Assembly (NCBI GenBank): GCA_020723935.1
Contig: DYHY01000001.1
Span: 51,265 to 115,015 of the forward strand
Direction: 5' to 3'
Length of the DNA: 63,751 nt
DNA from: Candidatus Micrarchaeum sp.
GTDB lineage: Archaea; SpSt-1190; DYHY01
Below the pieces are notes generated by a model. The model was not told the DNA's origin. It saw only the letters and a program-made list of their open reading frames with translations, and did no database searches. This document shows, piece by piece, positions 35,591-44,128 of the stretch; position 1 is the stretch's first letter, and each line of letters starts with the position of its first letter. Position numbers and translations under genes: made by a program.

Positions 35591-36361
35591 ATGGCTGATT
35601 CATCTGATCCTCCGGCGGCGGCTCGATCCGCGCCCGGCATCGGGATAGATTTCGTCGAGCTCGCCCTCTCGGAGCTGGAGAAATGGGACTCGCAGCTCGT
35701 GGAGCTCGTGAAGGAGTCCAAGATCAACCCCTGGGACATCGACATAACGGTCCTCACGTCCCGCTACCTCGAGCGCATAAGCGCGATGCAGCGCCTGGAC
35801 TTCCGCATCCCCGCCAAGGCGCTGATAACCGCCGCCGTCCTCCTCAAGCTCAAGAGCGAGAAGCTCTTTGCCGAGGAGCGGGTGAGGACGGAGCGCGAGG
35901 CGCGGGCGGAGGAGAGCGTCATCCCGATAAACATGCTCAAGGTCCCCGACCTCTTCCCGGTGAGGCGCATCGTCGAGAGGAAGATAACGATCGTCGAGCT
36001 CGTCGACGCCCTGAGGGGCGCCTTCGAGGTCGAGAAGAGGAAGCTCCTCCGGAAGAAGAGGATCGGGCAGATAGTCAAGATCGACACGACCAACATCGAG
36101 CGCGTTATGCAGGACCTGCGCGTCGTCCTCGACGACCTCTTCTACGCGCGTGAGACGATAGAGCTCTCGGATCTCGTGAAATACAAGGAGTTCTCGCTCC
36201 TCTTCATAACGATCCTCTACCTCGCGCACCGCGGGGAGATAGACCTAGAGCAGGAGGACTGGAACGGGCCTGTCAAGATACGCCGGCATCTGATCATCGC
36301 GGAGGAGGCGCGCGGGCAGGATGGCGCAGGAAGCCAAGCAGCCGCAGCAGCCGACGCGTAA
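35591..36361 (+). CDS. scpA: Segregation and condensation protein ScpA
   Basis: A 256-aa protein. LVELVKESKINPWDIDITVLTSRYLERI near residues 37-64 is the ScpA kleisin N-terminal signature. AALITAAVLLKLKSEKLF follows, and the C-terminal winged helix includes KEFSLLFITILYLAHRGEIDL. ScpA bridges SMC heads and binds ScpB in chromosome condensation. The 3' end overlaps scpB by 41 bp. An eight-codon reading frame starting at ATG 35571 ends across the scpA start (see findings). No smc gene is present in the window. Confidence 0.92.
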   Translation: MADSSDPPAAARSAPGIGIDFVELALSELEKWDSQLVELVKESKINPWDIDITVLTSRYLERISAMQRLDFRIPAKALITAAVLLKLKSEKLFAEERVRTEREARAEESVIPINMLKVPDLFPVRRIVERKITIVELVDALRGAFEVEKRKLLRKKRIGQIVKIDTTNIERVMQDLRVVLDDLFYARETIELSDLVKYKEFSLLFITILYLAHRGEIDLEQEDWNGPVKIRRHLIIAEEARGQDGAGSQAAAAADA

Positions 36362-37145
36362 GGCCGAGGACGGGAAGGCCAAGCCCCCTGAGGGGACGGC
36401 GAGGCCCGCAGTCGACCTCCACAGGAAGCTTGCGGAGGCGGCGCTCTTCATGGCCGGCCGCGCCCTCACGGTAAAGGAGCTCCTGCGCGCGGTCCCGGGG
36501 ATAACGCCCGCGAGGGCGAGGAACGCCCTCGAGGACCTGGCCTCCTCGGCCAATCCCGAGAGCGCCCTGGAGATCGTCCGCGAGGGGGGCGAGGCGGGGG
36601 AGTCTTACAAGATGAAGGTGAAGGACGAGTTCCTCTCCCAGGTGCGGCGCCTCTCCAACGTCACGGACCTCTCGGACGGAGAGACGAAGACCCTCGCGGT
36701 CATCGCGTTCTACCAGCCGATAAAGCAGAGCGAGATAGTCAAGATCCGCGGCAACCGCGCCTATGAGCAGGTGAGAAACCTCGCCGAGGGCGGCCTCATA
36801 GTCGCCGAGTCGCGCGGGGTGACGAAGATCCTGACGACGACCGACAGGTTCAAGGACTATTTCGGCGAGCCCATCACGGCGCTGCGAGACAAGCTGGACC
36901 CGCGCGACAAGGCGATAATCGACGGGGAGCTCTCGCGCGTCTCGGCGGAGGTGGCGCGCGAGGAGGAAAGGGAAAGGGGACGGGCCGGGAAGGCTCCGGC
37001 CGCTCCGGCTTCTGCGGCCAAGGAAGAGGGAGGGAAGGGCCCGCCTCCTGCCGGGGAAAGCGAATCCGAAGAGGATGAGGGCGCAGGCGACCCGGCGGAA
37101 GGAGAAGATGGGGGGGAAATTGAGGAGGAAGATGAGGAGAAATGA
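36321..37145 (+). CDS. scpB: Segregation and condensation protein ScpB
   Basis: A 274-aa protein. Two winged-helix domains cover about residues 35-200 (KLAEAALFMAGRALTVKELL, TKTLAVIAFYQPIKQSEIVKIRGNRAYEQVRNLAEGGLI); the second is the ScpB signature with AFYQP and RGNRAYEQV. The C-terminal 75 residues are a low-complexity acidic tail rich in Glu, Pro and Gly. ScpB dimers bind ScpA in the SMC complex. It overlaps scpA (41 bp) and the next gene (4 bp, ATGA), so the three are translationally coupled. Confidence 0.92.
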   Translation: MAQEAKQPQQPTRKAEDGKAKPPEGTARPAVDLHRKLAEAALFMAGRALTVKELLRAVPGITPARARNALEDLASSANPESALEIVREGGEAGESYKMKVKDEFLSQVRRLSNVTDLSDGETKTLAVIAFYQPIKQSEIVKIRGNRAYEQVRNLAEGGLIVAESRGVTKILTTTDRFKDYFGEPITALRDKLDPRDKAIIDGELSRVSAEVAREEERERGRAGKAPAAPASAAKEEGGKGPPPAGESESEEDEGAGDPAEGEDGGEIEEEDEEK

Positions 37146-38092
37146 ACAGCCTCGACTTCTTCCTCGCGTGCGAATGGCTTTCGAAGAACCTTCCCGGCTC
37201 GCGCGTGCAGAAGGGGATATGGATTTCCGAGGAGATGGGAGCGGTCGCCCTCGAGCTCTATTCGCAGACCCTGGGCGGGAAGAGGATACTCCTCGCCGCG
37301 AAAGGGACACTGGGCTTCCTGGAGGGCAAGCCCGCGGAAGGGATGAGAACGTGGACCGCGGGGCGCGCGCTCCTCGGGGGGAGGATAGTCGGGAGGTGCG
37401 GCCAGACGGGCTTCGACAGGATCCTGCGCGCGGACTTTACCGACGGCACCTCGCTCGTCGCGGAGGTCTTCGACGGCAATCTCCTCGTCCTGAAGGACGG
37501 GGTGATAAGATACTGCGCCAACCAGCGCGAATGGTCGGGAAGGAAGCTCCTCCTAGGCGAGAAATACCTTCCTCCCAGGGGCCCGGCAAAGTCGCCCGGG
37601 GAGCTCTCCGCAGCTGACATGGCGGGAAGGGATGTCCCCCTGGGGAGGCTCCTTGCGGTCGAGCTCGGCTTCGGGCCGGAGGTTTCCGGGGTCATATGCG
37701 AGGGGGCGCATGTCGCAAAGGACGGGGTGCGCCTTTCGGGCGCAGAGGCGCAGGCAGTCGTCTCGGAGATATCACGGCTCTTCTCGCGCCCGCCCGGCTC
37801 TCCCCCGGCAGCAGTCCCGGCGGCCGGCGGCGGAGGGGGCGCGGCGGAAAGGACGGCCGCCGAGAGGGAGAAGCGAAAGAGGGAGAAGGTGGAGCGCTCC
37901 ATCGCGGAGTCCGAGAAGGAGGCAGCGAGGCTCGCCGCCGCCGGGGAGGCGATACTTTCGAACCTTCAGGCGGTCGATTCCGCGATAGCGTCCGCGCGCG
38001 CCGGCGCGTGGAAGCCAGGGGGGATCGTCAAGGCTGTCAGGAAGGTGGAAGGGAAACTGGTCCTGGCGCTTCCCAAGGAGCCAAATAGATAA
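37142..38092 (+). CDS. NFACT-N domain protein (RqcH/NEMF-like), truncated form
   Basis: A 316-aa protein. Residues 1-180 resemble the NFACT-N domain of RqcH/Rqc2: MNSLDFFLACEWLSKNLPGSR, RILLAAKGTLGFL, then GQTGFDRILRADF, VFDGNLLVLKDGVI and GEKYLPPRGP. Residues 230-300 form a charged coiled coil (AEREKRKREKVERSIAESEK), ending with KVEGKLVLALPKE, where RqcH proteins enter the NFACT-R domain. That RNA-binding domain is missing; the usual length is about 600-700 aa. RqcH recruits tRNA to stalled 50S subunits for C-terminal tailing. Whether a half-length version works is unknown. No stop or frameshift signs are seen, so the short form may be natural. Coupled to scpB. Confidence 0.7.
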   Translation: MNSLDFFLACEWLSKNLPGSRVQKGIWISEEMGAVALELYSQTLGGKRILLAAKGTLGFLEGKPAEGMRTWTAGRALLGGRIVGRCGQTGFDRILRADFTDGTSLVAEVFDGNLLVLKDGVIRYCANQREWSGRKLLLGEKYLPPRGPAKSPGELSAADMAGRDVPLGRLLAVELGFGPEVSGVICEGAHVAKDGVRLSGAEAQAVVSEISRLFSRPPGSPPAAVPAAGGGGGAAERTAAEREKRKREKVERSIAESEKEAARLAAAGEAILSNLQAVDSAIASARAGAWKPGGIVKAVRKVEGKLVLALPKEPNR

Positions 38093-38096
38093 AAAG
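38088..38096 (+). promoter_or_regulatory. TATA element of membrane protein gene
   Basis: GATAAAAAG overlaps the stop of the NFACT-N gene and lies about 26 nt before ATG 38118. It supports that ATG over the upstream GTG at 38103. Confidence 0.55.
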
Positions 38097-38117
38097 CGGG
38101 GCGTGAGGGGTCCCCGC

Positions 38118-39422
38118 ATGATGATGGAAGACCAGCCCATCGAGCACAGATACTACAGCAGGTTCATTGGCCCCATTTCGCGTGAGGCGACGTACCACTG
38201 GCGCGCCATAATGGTGCTCTCGCTCATCCTCCTCGTGGGCGGCATCTTCGCGGTGTCGGATCCCATCTACAGGACGCAGGGCGGGAAGGCTGTCACTCTC
38301 TTCTTCACAATACTCTTCGGCCTCGCGGTGCTCCTCACTGTGATGCTCAGGAGCTTCAGGAAGGCGTCCACCGTCCTCTATCCGGCGGTCCTCGCGGCCT
38401 CGCTCGTCCCGGCCCTGGCCTGGCTCCTCAAGGAGACAATATCTCCCCTCGAGGGAATCTACGCGTCCATCGTCCTCGCCACGGCCGCCGGTGTGAACTA
38501 CAGCCTCGTGAAGAAGTACATTGACGAGAGGCGCAAGCCCGCGACGGCAATGACGAGCGTCTTTGACTCGTTCTCAAAGCTCAGCAAGACGGTCGCAGGG
38601 GTCTACATCCTGGAGACGTTCACGTTCCTCGCGATTGCGGCGTTCACCGCCGAGATCACGGGGCTCCTTGGGATCTACGTCGCGGCGGGCCTCGTCGCCG
38701 CCCTGATGTGCACGATACTCGTCCTCCCCGCAAGCCTCTTCCTCTACGAGCACACGATGTCCTCGCGGGCGCTCACGGAGAAGGAGTCCAAGGTCCTAGG
38801 CTACACCCGCTCGTTCGGCGCGCACAAGAAGCACCATCCGATAGTCGCCGGGTGGCTCGGGATAGCTGTCTCGGAGGTGGAGACGGCGGTCGAAAGCCTC
38901 AAGGCCAAGGGCTTCCTCGGGAGCCATTTCTTCGCGATAGACGATCCCCTAGTGTGGTTCCTGCTCTTCGGGACTTACGTCCTCGGAGCCCTCTTCAGCC
39001 TGACCGCGCTCCCATCGGCCGTCTCGGTCTGGTACGACCTGGGCCTCGCGTTCCTCGTGACGGTGGGGATATGCCTCCTCTCGCCCCAGGCCCTGCAGGG
39101 GATACCCAAGTCCCTCAGGCGCTTCCTCGGCGTCCTCATAATAGGGATCACGCTCGTCCTCGCGGTAAGGACGTCCGTCCTCCTCACGGAGATAATCGCG
39201 ACGCTCCTCGTCCTCGGGATAATATCGCTCTACTTCGGCTCGAGCGGCGCGTGGCTCGTCGGGAACGTGGCAGTCTCGATATACTTCGCCCTGATCTTCC
39301 TGCTCGGGTGGCTGCAGTTCGACACCCTCTCCGCGCTCCCGAAGCTGTGGACCGTGGGGATAGGCGCCGTCCTGTTCCTCATGCAAATGGTTATGGAGGA
39401 AGAGGCTTACATCACCCTTTAG
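38118..39422 (+). CDS. Polytopic membrane protein, MMPL/RND-like half
   Basis: About 434 aa with roughly ten membrane helices. Residues 30-200 (AIMVLSLILLVGGIFAV; YPAVLAASLVPALAWLL; VLATAAGVNYSLVKKYIDERRKPATAM; VAGVYILETFTFLAIAAF) resemble one membrane half of MMPL/RND transporters, where a GxxY helix precedes a loop with a family of small residues. A cytoplasmic loop (HTMSSRALTEKESKVLGYTR) separates five more helices. The large extracytoplasmic loop of true RND proteins is absent. Substrate and function are unknown. Its 3' end overlaps the convergent HAD gene by 11 bp. Confidence 0.65.
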   Translation: MMMEDQPIEHRYYSRFIGPISREATYHWRAIMVLSLILLVGGIFAVSDPIYRTQGGKAVTLFFTILFGLAVLLTVMLRSFRKASTVLYPAVLAASLVPALAWLLKETISPLEGIYASIVLATAAGVNYSLVKKYIDERRKPATAMTSVFDSFSKLSKTVAGVYILETFTFLAIAAFTAEITGLLGIYVAAGLVAALMCTILVLPASLFLYEHTMSSRALTEKESKVLGYTRSFGAHKKHHPIVAGWLGIAVSEVETAVESLKAKGFLGSHFFAIDDPLVWFLLFGTYVLGALFSLTALPSAVSVWYDLGLAFLVTVGICLLSPQALQGIPKSLRRFLGVLIIGITLVLAVRTSVLLTEIIATLLVLGIISLYFGSSGAWLVGNVAVSIYFALIFLLGWLQFDTLSALPKLWTVGIGAVLFLMQMVMEEEAYITL

Positions 39423-40044
39423 GGGCGCGCAGGCGGCGAACCGACCTGATCTTCGCCGCGGCAGGGAACTCCTGGTAGCGGGCTTCCTCCGAATAGTGCC
39501 TCGCCCCCCTGACGAGGAGGAACTCCACCGGGCAGCCGCATGCGCGCACGAGCATCCGCGAGAACCTCCAGTCCTCCGTCGTGTCCCCGAAGAAGACGGC
39601 CGACGAGGGTTTGAGCCTCCTTGCGATCATCCTCGCGCCGGCCGGATCCTTGCGAAAGCCCGGCGTCTCGAAGGAGAACCAGCCCGCTGGGACGAGGCCG
39701 AACCTCGCGAGCTTCGGGGCCTGGAACTTCCTGAACGCGCTCGTGACGACAAACACGCGGTTCTTGCGCATCAGCTCCCGCGCGCCGGGCATCAGGCGGA
39801 GGCTCGCCGAGAACCTCCTGACGAGCGGCGCGTAGCGCGGGAGGCCGAGGGAAGAGAGGGCGACGTCGTAGTCGGGGTCCTTCCCCGGCGAGAAGAAGAT
39901 GCCTGAGACAATCCTCCTCGCGCGGGCGCGCGATATCCCCTTGGCTACGAGACGCGAGACGAGGAGCCTCTCTACCTTCCTATGCGCAGCTATCTGGTCG
40001 ACGAGCGTCCCGTCTATGTCGGAGAGTATTATCCGCCCGCCCAA
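39412..40044 (-). CDS. HAD-superfamily phosphatase
   Basis: A 210-aa protein. SDIDGTLVD (D9, D11) is HAD motif I, VFVVTSAF carries the motif II Thr/Ser, a Lys in FETPGFRKDP is the likely motif III, and AVFFGDTTEDWR is motif IV. A helical cap lies at about 25-90. The substrate cannot be predicted; such enzymes often act on small phosphometabolites. It is followed upstream by the DUF3467-like gene (6 bp gap, same strand), so both are probably one transcript from the promoter near 40441. Confidence 0.85.
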   Translation of the reverse strand: MGGRIILSDIDGTLVDQIAAHRKVERLLVSRLVAKGISRARARRIVSGIFFSPGKDPDYDVALSSLGLPRYAPLVRRFSASLRLMPGARELMRKNRVFVVTSAFRKFQAPKLARFGLVPAGWFSFETPGFRKDPAGARMIARRLKPSSAVFFGDTTEDWRFSRMLVRACGCPVEFLLVRGARHYSEEARYQEFPAAAKIRSVRRLRAPKG

Positions 40045-40050
40045 AGGGTA

Positions 40051-40416
40051 TCAGCCGAACATCCTCATCGAGCTTGCGGCGGTCGATCCCGCCGCCGCGG
40101 AGGCGCCCGCGCCCTTCTTCTGCTGGGGCTCCTTGCTCTGCTCGCCGGGGAGCTCTATCTTCCTCACCTTCTTCTCGAAGTCCTTGACGAGGTTGTCGAG
40201 CCAGTTCCGGAGCTCCTTTGCCGCTATCGGCGAGAGCGTGACCTCCACCTTGGCCTCGGGCTGGAACCGCCCCGCATCGAAGAAGAGGATCCTGAAATCG
40301 TAGGGTGTGAAGCCCCCCGCGGCGCCTATTGCATAGACCTTCTGGAGGCTCTCGGGTATCTTCATCTCGCGTGAGGAGGCGCGGCCGGGCGCGGCCGCCT
40401 GGTTCTGGTTTTCCAT
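40051..40416 (-). CDS. DUF3467-like protein
   Basis: A 121-aa protein. The core (ESLQKVYAIGAAGGFTPYDFRILFFDAG, VEVTLSPIAAKELRNWLDNLVKDFEKKV) matches the small DUF3467 family, in which a beta hairpin precedes a helix with SP-x-x-AK. The C-terminus is a low-complexity Ala/Ser/Gly tail ending in SSMRMFG. No enzymatic role is known. The ATG at 40416 lies about 25 nt from a TATA-like GTTTAAAAAC at 40437-40446. Confidence 0.6.
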   Translation of the reverse strand: MENQNQAAAPGRASSREMKIPESLQKVYAIGAAGGFTPYDFRILFFDAGRFQPEAKVEVTLSPIAAKELRNWLDNLVKDFEKKVRKIELPGEQSKEPQQKKGAGASAAAGSTAASSMRMFG

Positions 40417-40436
40417 GCGCCGAGGGGGCCGGATAA

Positions 40437-40446
40437 GTTTAAAAAC
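40437..40446. promoter_or_regulatory. TATA-like element between DUF3467-like gene and FKBP gene
   Basis: GTTTAAAAAC is nearly symmetric. It is 25 nt from the minus-strand ATG at 40416. On the plus strand the FKBP starts (40511 or 40553) are 70-110 nt away, so a leader would exist there. Confidence 0.4.
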
Positions 40447-40552
40447 AGTGCCTTCCGGCTCCCGATGCCCACTTTCTCAGGCGGCACATATGCGGCTTAG
40501 TTGGCCCAATATGGCGCCGGAGGAGGGCGGGGCGAGAGGAGAGAATCACACG

Positions 40553-41230
40553 ATGGCACAGGATGGCGAGGGCGCGATAAGGAAGGGAGAATTCGTATCG
40601 GTGAGCTACACGGGCCGCGTCGTGGACACCAAGGAGATCTTCGACCTCACGGACGAGGCGGCCGCGAAGGAGGCGGGCCTCTTCAGCGAGAGCGTGATAT
40701 ACGGCCCGATGGTCGTCGCGGTGGGCGAGGGCCAGATGCTGGCGGGCCTGGAGGAAGCCGTCGTCAGGATGGCTCCCGGCGAGAGGAAGACCGTGACTCT
40801 TACGCCCGAGCACGCCTTCGGGCAGAGGGATCCTGGGAAGGTCCAGACGGTGCCCGAGAAGGCGTTCCGTGACAGGGTCCCGAAGCCCGGGATTGTCCTC
40901 AACATCGACGGCCTCCTCGGGAAGGTCCAGTCCGCGAGCGCCGGGCGCGTCATGATCGACTTCAACCACCCCCTCGCGGGCAAGACGGTGGAATACGAGG
41001 TCACGCTCGAGAAGATCGTCACGGACCCCAAGGAGAAGTTCCTCGGGATCCTCCGCCTCCACTCCAGGAAGGGGCAAAACGACGCCGTGTCTTTCCCCTC
41101 CGAAGGCGAGGCGCTGGTCGCCCTCCCCGAGGCGCACCCGATGCCCCCAGAGGTCATGAAGAAGGTTGCCGGCGAAGCCAAGCGCCTGGTCCCGCAGATA
41201 AGAAGCGTTAAATTCGTATATTCGTTCTAG
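40553..41230 (+). CDS. FKBP-type peptidyl-prolyl isomerase (long, SlyD-like)
   Basis: A 225-aa protein from ATG 40553 (an in-frame ATG at 40511 would add 14 residues). FVSVSYTGRVVDTKEIFD begins the FKBP domain. GPMVVAVGEGQMLAGLEEAVVRMAPGERKTV and PEHAFGQRDP are typical; an insert-in-flap domain follows, then MIDFNHPLAGKTVEYEVTLEKIV. The C-terminal 70 residues (LGILRLHSRKGQND to IRSVKFVYSF) form the extra domain seen in long archaeal FKBPs. It catalyses proline isomerisation and acts as a chaperone. FtsZ starts 6 bp after its stop, so the two may be co-transcribed. Confidence 0.9.
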   Translation: MAQDGEGAIRKGEFVSVSYTGRVVDTKEIFDLTDEAAAKEAGLFSESVIYGPMVVAVGEGQMLAGLEEAVVRMAPGERKTVTLTPEHAFGQRDPGKVQTVPEKAFRDRVPKPGIVLNIDGLLGKVQSASAGRVMIDFNHPLAGKTVEYEVTLEKIVTDPKEKFLGILRLHSRKGQNDAVSFPSEGEALVALPEAHPMPPEVMKKVAGEAKRLVPQIRSVKFVYSF

Positions 41231-41236
41231 CCCGCC

Positions 41237-42406
41237 ATGATGAAGGGAATAATCCAGGCAGCGATCGGCAGGGCCGAGCAGCAGCAGCAAAAACAAGAGG
41301 GCGGCGGCGACCCGGACGAAACCCTCCTCAGCCACCGGGCAGTCATCAAGGTTGTGGGCTGCGGCGGGGCCGGGGGCAACAGCGTCGACAGGATGATGGA
41401 GGTCGGGATCCAGGGGACGGACACGATCGCCGTCAACACCGACGCGCAGGACCTCCTCAAAATAAAGGCAAACAGGAAGATACTCATAGGGAAGGAGGTC
41501 ACGGGGGGCCTGGGTGCCGGCGCGGACCCGGCCCTGGGCGAGCAGGCGGCGCGCGAGAACGAGCAGGACATCAGGGAATCCCTCTCCGGGGCGGACATGG
41601 TCTTCATAACGTGCGGCCTGGGCGGCGGCACCGGGACGGGGAGCGCTCCGGTCGTCGCGGAGATAGCGAAGAAGCTGGGCGCCCTGACAATAGGCGTCGT
41701 GACGCTGCCCTTCGAGATGGAGGGGCAGGGCAGGTGGACCAACGCGACCGGGGGCCTCACGAAGCTGGAAACGACCGTCGACACGCTGATAGTCATCCCC
41801 AACGACAAGCTCCTGCAAATAGTCCCAGACATCCCGATAGCGACCGCCTTCAAGGTCGCAGACGAGATACTTGTGAACGCCGTCAAGGGGATAGCGGAGC
41901 TGGTGACGCGCGCAGGCCTCATCAACCTGGATTTCGCCGACGTGCGCGCGATAATGAGGAACGGCGGCCTCGCGCTCATAGGCCTCGGCGAGAGCGACAC
42001 GGACAATCGGGCCGCGGAGTCGATACAGCGCGCGGTGAACAACCCGCTCCTGGACGTGGACATCACCGGCGCAAAGGGGGCCCTTGTCAACGTCATGGGC
42101 GGGCCGGACCTCACGCTTGAGGAGTCGCGCGAGATAGTCTCGGTCGTCTCGGAGAAGCTTGACCCGGACGCCAAAGTCATCTGGGGCGCGAGGGTTGAGG
42201 ACAACATGAAGGAGACGATAAAGGTGCTCCTGATAGTCACCGGGATACAGACTTCTCAGATACTCGCGCGCGGGAAGATCTTCGAGCAGAAGAGGAAGAG
42301 CAAGATGGAGAAGGAGCTCGGGATATCGTTCGTCGCCGGCGGGACGGGCGCGGGGAATAAGGAGGAGAAGAGCCTTGCTGAAGGAAAAATTAAGAGACTA
42401 TCTTAG
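41237..42406 (+). CDS. ftsZ: Cell division GTPase FtsZ
   Basis: A 389-aa protein. VVGCGGAGGNSVDRM is the T1 loop, CGLGGGTGTGSAP near residue 125 the tubulin signature T4, and LINLDFADVRAIM and NPLLDVDITGAKGALV lie in the T7 and C-terminal domain region, where the catalytic Asp residues sit. FtsZ polymerises with GTP to form the division ring. A Gln-rich N-terminal extension (AEQQQQKQEGGG) and a short basic tail flank the core. The TAG stop lies inside the overlapping secE start. It heads the conserved archaeal ftsZ-secE-spt5-L11 order. Confidence 0.97.
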   Translation: MMKGIIQAAIGRAEQQQQKQEGGGDPDETLLSHRAVIKVVGCGGAGGNSVDRMMEVGIQGTDTIAVNTDAQDLLKIKANRKILIGKEVTGGLGAGADPALGEQAARENEQDIRESLSGADMVFITCGLGGGTGTGSAPVVAEIAKKLGALTIGVVTLPFEMEGQGRWTNATGGLTKLETTVDTLIVIPNDKLLQIVPDIPIATAFKVADEILVNAVKGIAELVTRAGLINLDFADVRAIMRNGGLALIGLGESDTDNRAAESIQRAVNNPLLDVDITGAKGALVNVMGGPDLTLEESREIVSVVSEKLDPDAKVIWGARVEDNMKETIKVLLIVTGIQTSQILARGKIFEQKRKSKMEKELGISFVAGGTGAGNKEEKSLAEGKIKRLS

Positions 42407-42539
42407 GGTCCTGAAGGTCGCCAAGCGGCCGACCTGGAAGGAATACTGGCAGATAGCGAAGCTCACGGGCCTCGGGAGCGTGCTGATAGGCGCGATCGGC
42501 CTCATAATAACGCTCGTGTTCACGCTGGTCGGATTGTAG
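42375..42539 (+). CDS. secE: Protein translocase subunit SecE (Sec61 gamma)
   Basis: A 54-aa protein. KEKLRDYLRVLKVAKRPTWKEYWQIAKL is the amphipathic helix typical of Sec61 gamma, followed by the single membrane helix GLGSVLIGAIGLIITLVFTLVG. The start is probably TTG at 42375 (or CTG 42378); no ATG exists. A strong GGAGGAGAAG Shine-Dalgarno lies just upstream, inside the ftsZ end. The 32-bp overlap with ftsZ implies translational coupling. SecE clamps SecY in the membrane channel. The non-ATG start and small size explain why such a gene is easily missed. Confidence 0.92.
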   Translation: MLKEKLRDYLRVLKVAKRPTWKEYWQIAKLTGLGSVLIGAIGLIITLVFTLVGL

Positions 42540-42567
42540 GAAGAAGGGGAAAACGGTGAATTGAGAA

Positions 42568-43041
42568 ATGACGGTAATATACGCTGTAAGGACGACTGTG
42601 GGGCGCGAGGAAGGGGTCCTCGAGAAGATAGACGCCGTGATGGCGGCGGGCCACTACAAGGTGAAGGCGGTCCTCCTCCCGAAGGAAATCAAGGGCTACA
42701 TGCTCGTGGAGGCGGACAACGTCTCGGAGATCGAGAACGCGGTGCAGGGCATAAACCACGTGCGCGGGATAGTGCGCCAGCTCATTAAGATAGACGAGAT
42801 TAAGCGTTTCCTGGAATCCAAGCAGACGAAGGTGCAGATAGACAAGGGCGACATCGTTGAGATAGTCTCGGGGCCGTTCAAGGGCGAGAAGGCGAAGATA
42901 ACGCGCGTTGACTCGGGCAAGCGCGAGGTCACGATCGAGTTCCTGGAATCCGCGGTGGCGATCCCGGTGACGGTCGCCCTCGAGGCGGTGCGCGTGATCC
43001 AGCACCTGAACAAGTCCGACGAGGGGAAGACGCAGCAATAA
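42568..43041 (+). CDS. spt5: Transcription elongation factor Spt5 (NusG family)
   Basis: A 157-aa protein. The NGN domain occupies residues 1-85 (IYAVRTTVGREEGVLEKI, PKEIKGYMLVEADN) and a KOW domain about 88-145 (KGDIVEIVSGPFKGEKAKITRVD). Together with Spt4 it binds the polymerase clamp and promotes processivity. The length is normal for archaea. It begins 28 bp after secE and in other archaea is followed directly by L11; here a broken GNAT gene intervenes. Confidence 0.95.
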   Translation: MTVIYAVRTTVGREEGVLEKIDAVMAAGHYKVKAVLLPKEIKGYMLVEADNVSEIENAVQGINHVRGIVRQLIKIDEIKRFLESKQTKVQIDKGDIVEIVSGPFKGEKAKITRVDSGKREVTIEFLESAVAIPVTVALEAVRVIQHLNKSDEGKTQQ

Positions 43042-43106
43042 CGGCCCGTTTTCCTCTTTTTGGCCCTTATTTGTTTCGTCATTCAGTTTGGCTGTTGGTC
43101 TGTTCA

Positions 43107-43117
43107 TTTTTATAAAG
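43107..43117 (+). promoter_or_regulatory. TATA element before GNAT pseudogene
   Basis: TTTTTATAAAG in the 160-bp A/T-rich spacer after spt5. It would place a transcription start near 43140, ahead of the coding signal that begins about 43142. Confidence 0.45.
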
Positions 43118-43204
43118 TTCATCATTCGGACGTAGTAGAACTTTATTAAGCCTGAAAGCCCTAAATATCGGAGGTCAAAGCGCAAGTTCGATTCGAATCA
43201 GGAC

Positions 43205-44044
43205 GTGATAATCACGAGGATCACCAATCCCGACAATCCCCTTCTCAAGCGGGCGCACTACAAGCTCAACAGGGACTTCTCGGTCGGGGACCATACAAGG
43301 GTGTAGTCGGGGGAGCTGGAAGGCAAAGCCAAGATGCGCGAATACGTCGCGGAGGAATTGGAGAGCGGGGACAACGCGTATGTCTGGGTCGTCGCCCAGA
43401 GGAAAGGGGTGGACGGGCGCGCGGGGAACGTCGTGGGCACCGCGGTCTTCGAGCGCTATTCGGGTGCGGATTCGGCATCACGGGACGTGGACCTGTTCTC
43501 GTACGTGGGGGTCCAGGACGGGAAGCGCGACTACCGCCGCAAGGGCGTGGCTACCACCCTCGTCGACGCCGGGAAGAGGGAGCTTGCGGCGGCGGCGGCA
43601 GGCTCCGACGTGAACTCGTATTCCACTCATCTGGTGACCGAAGTCGAGCCGGTCTCCCGCGGCGAGACCGCGAACGGGATAAGCAAGGCGGGACGCGCCC
43701 GCTTCCACGAGAGGCTGGGCGAGAGGATCGTGGCGGTGAGGACGGGCGACGGAAGGCTCGTTGCTGCGCCCTATTTCATCCCGGACCAGAACAACCCTTC
43801 GAAGACGTACAAAATGGACTTCTACGAGGTGAACACAGGGGAGCTTCGCACCGTCGGCGACGTCAGGAGCGCGATAAGGACCGTCCATGAGAACGGGTAC
43901 GAGGGAATAAACAACACGGCAGTCAAGAGGAACGCCGTGGCGTACGGAGGCTTTGCGAAGAGCGCAGTGACCGACAGCTCGCCCATCAAGTGGGTGACGC
44001 CGACGGAGCTGTACGGAAAAAAGGTTTCCGAGGCGAAGAAGTAG
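43205..44044 (+). pseudogene. GNAT-family acetyltransferase with in-frame amber
   Basis: From the GTG at 43205 the frame reads VIITRITNPDNPLLKRAHYKL, the typical GNAT N-terminal strand and helix. It meets TAG at 43307-43309 (GDHTRV-stop-SGELEG) and continues open for 245 more codons. The rest has the acetyl-CoA site VGVQDGKRDYRRKGVATTLVD, then a Lys/Asn-rich tail to TAA at 44044. A possible restart is ATG 43334, which would lose the first strand. Substrate unknown. Gene order shows an insertion between spt5 and L11. The TAG is one base from TGG or another sense codon. Confidence 0.6.
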
Positions 44045-44095
44045 GCAAGCCCCGTCCGAAGGCTCCGGAACCCCCAAGAAACCCTTAGGGAAACC

Positions 44096-44104
44096 AATAA
44101 AAAG
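44096..44104 (+). promoter_or_regulatory. TATA element of L11 gene
   Basis: AATAAAAAG lies about 29 nt before ATG 44129. L11 therefore has its own leaderless promoter and need not depend on the ftsZ operon. Confidence 0.55.
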
Positions 44105-44128
44105 CCGCGTTTTCGGGGCTTTCCCGCA

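Noticed and set aside
43180-43210. tRNA T-arm-like string GTTCGATTCGAATC
   Set aside because: No acceptor, D or anticodon stems can be found around it, and it lies in the reading frame of the GNAT gene.
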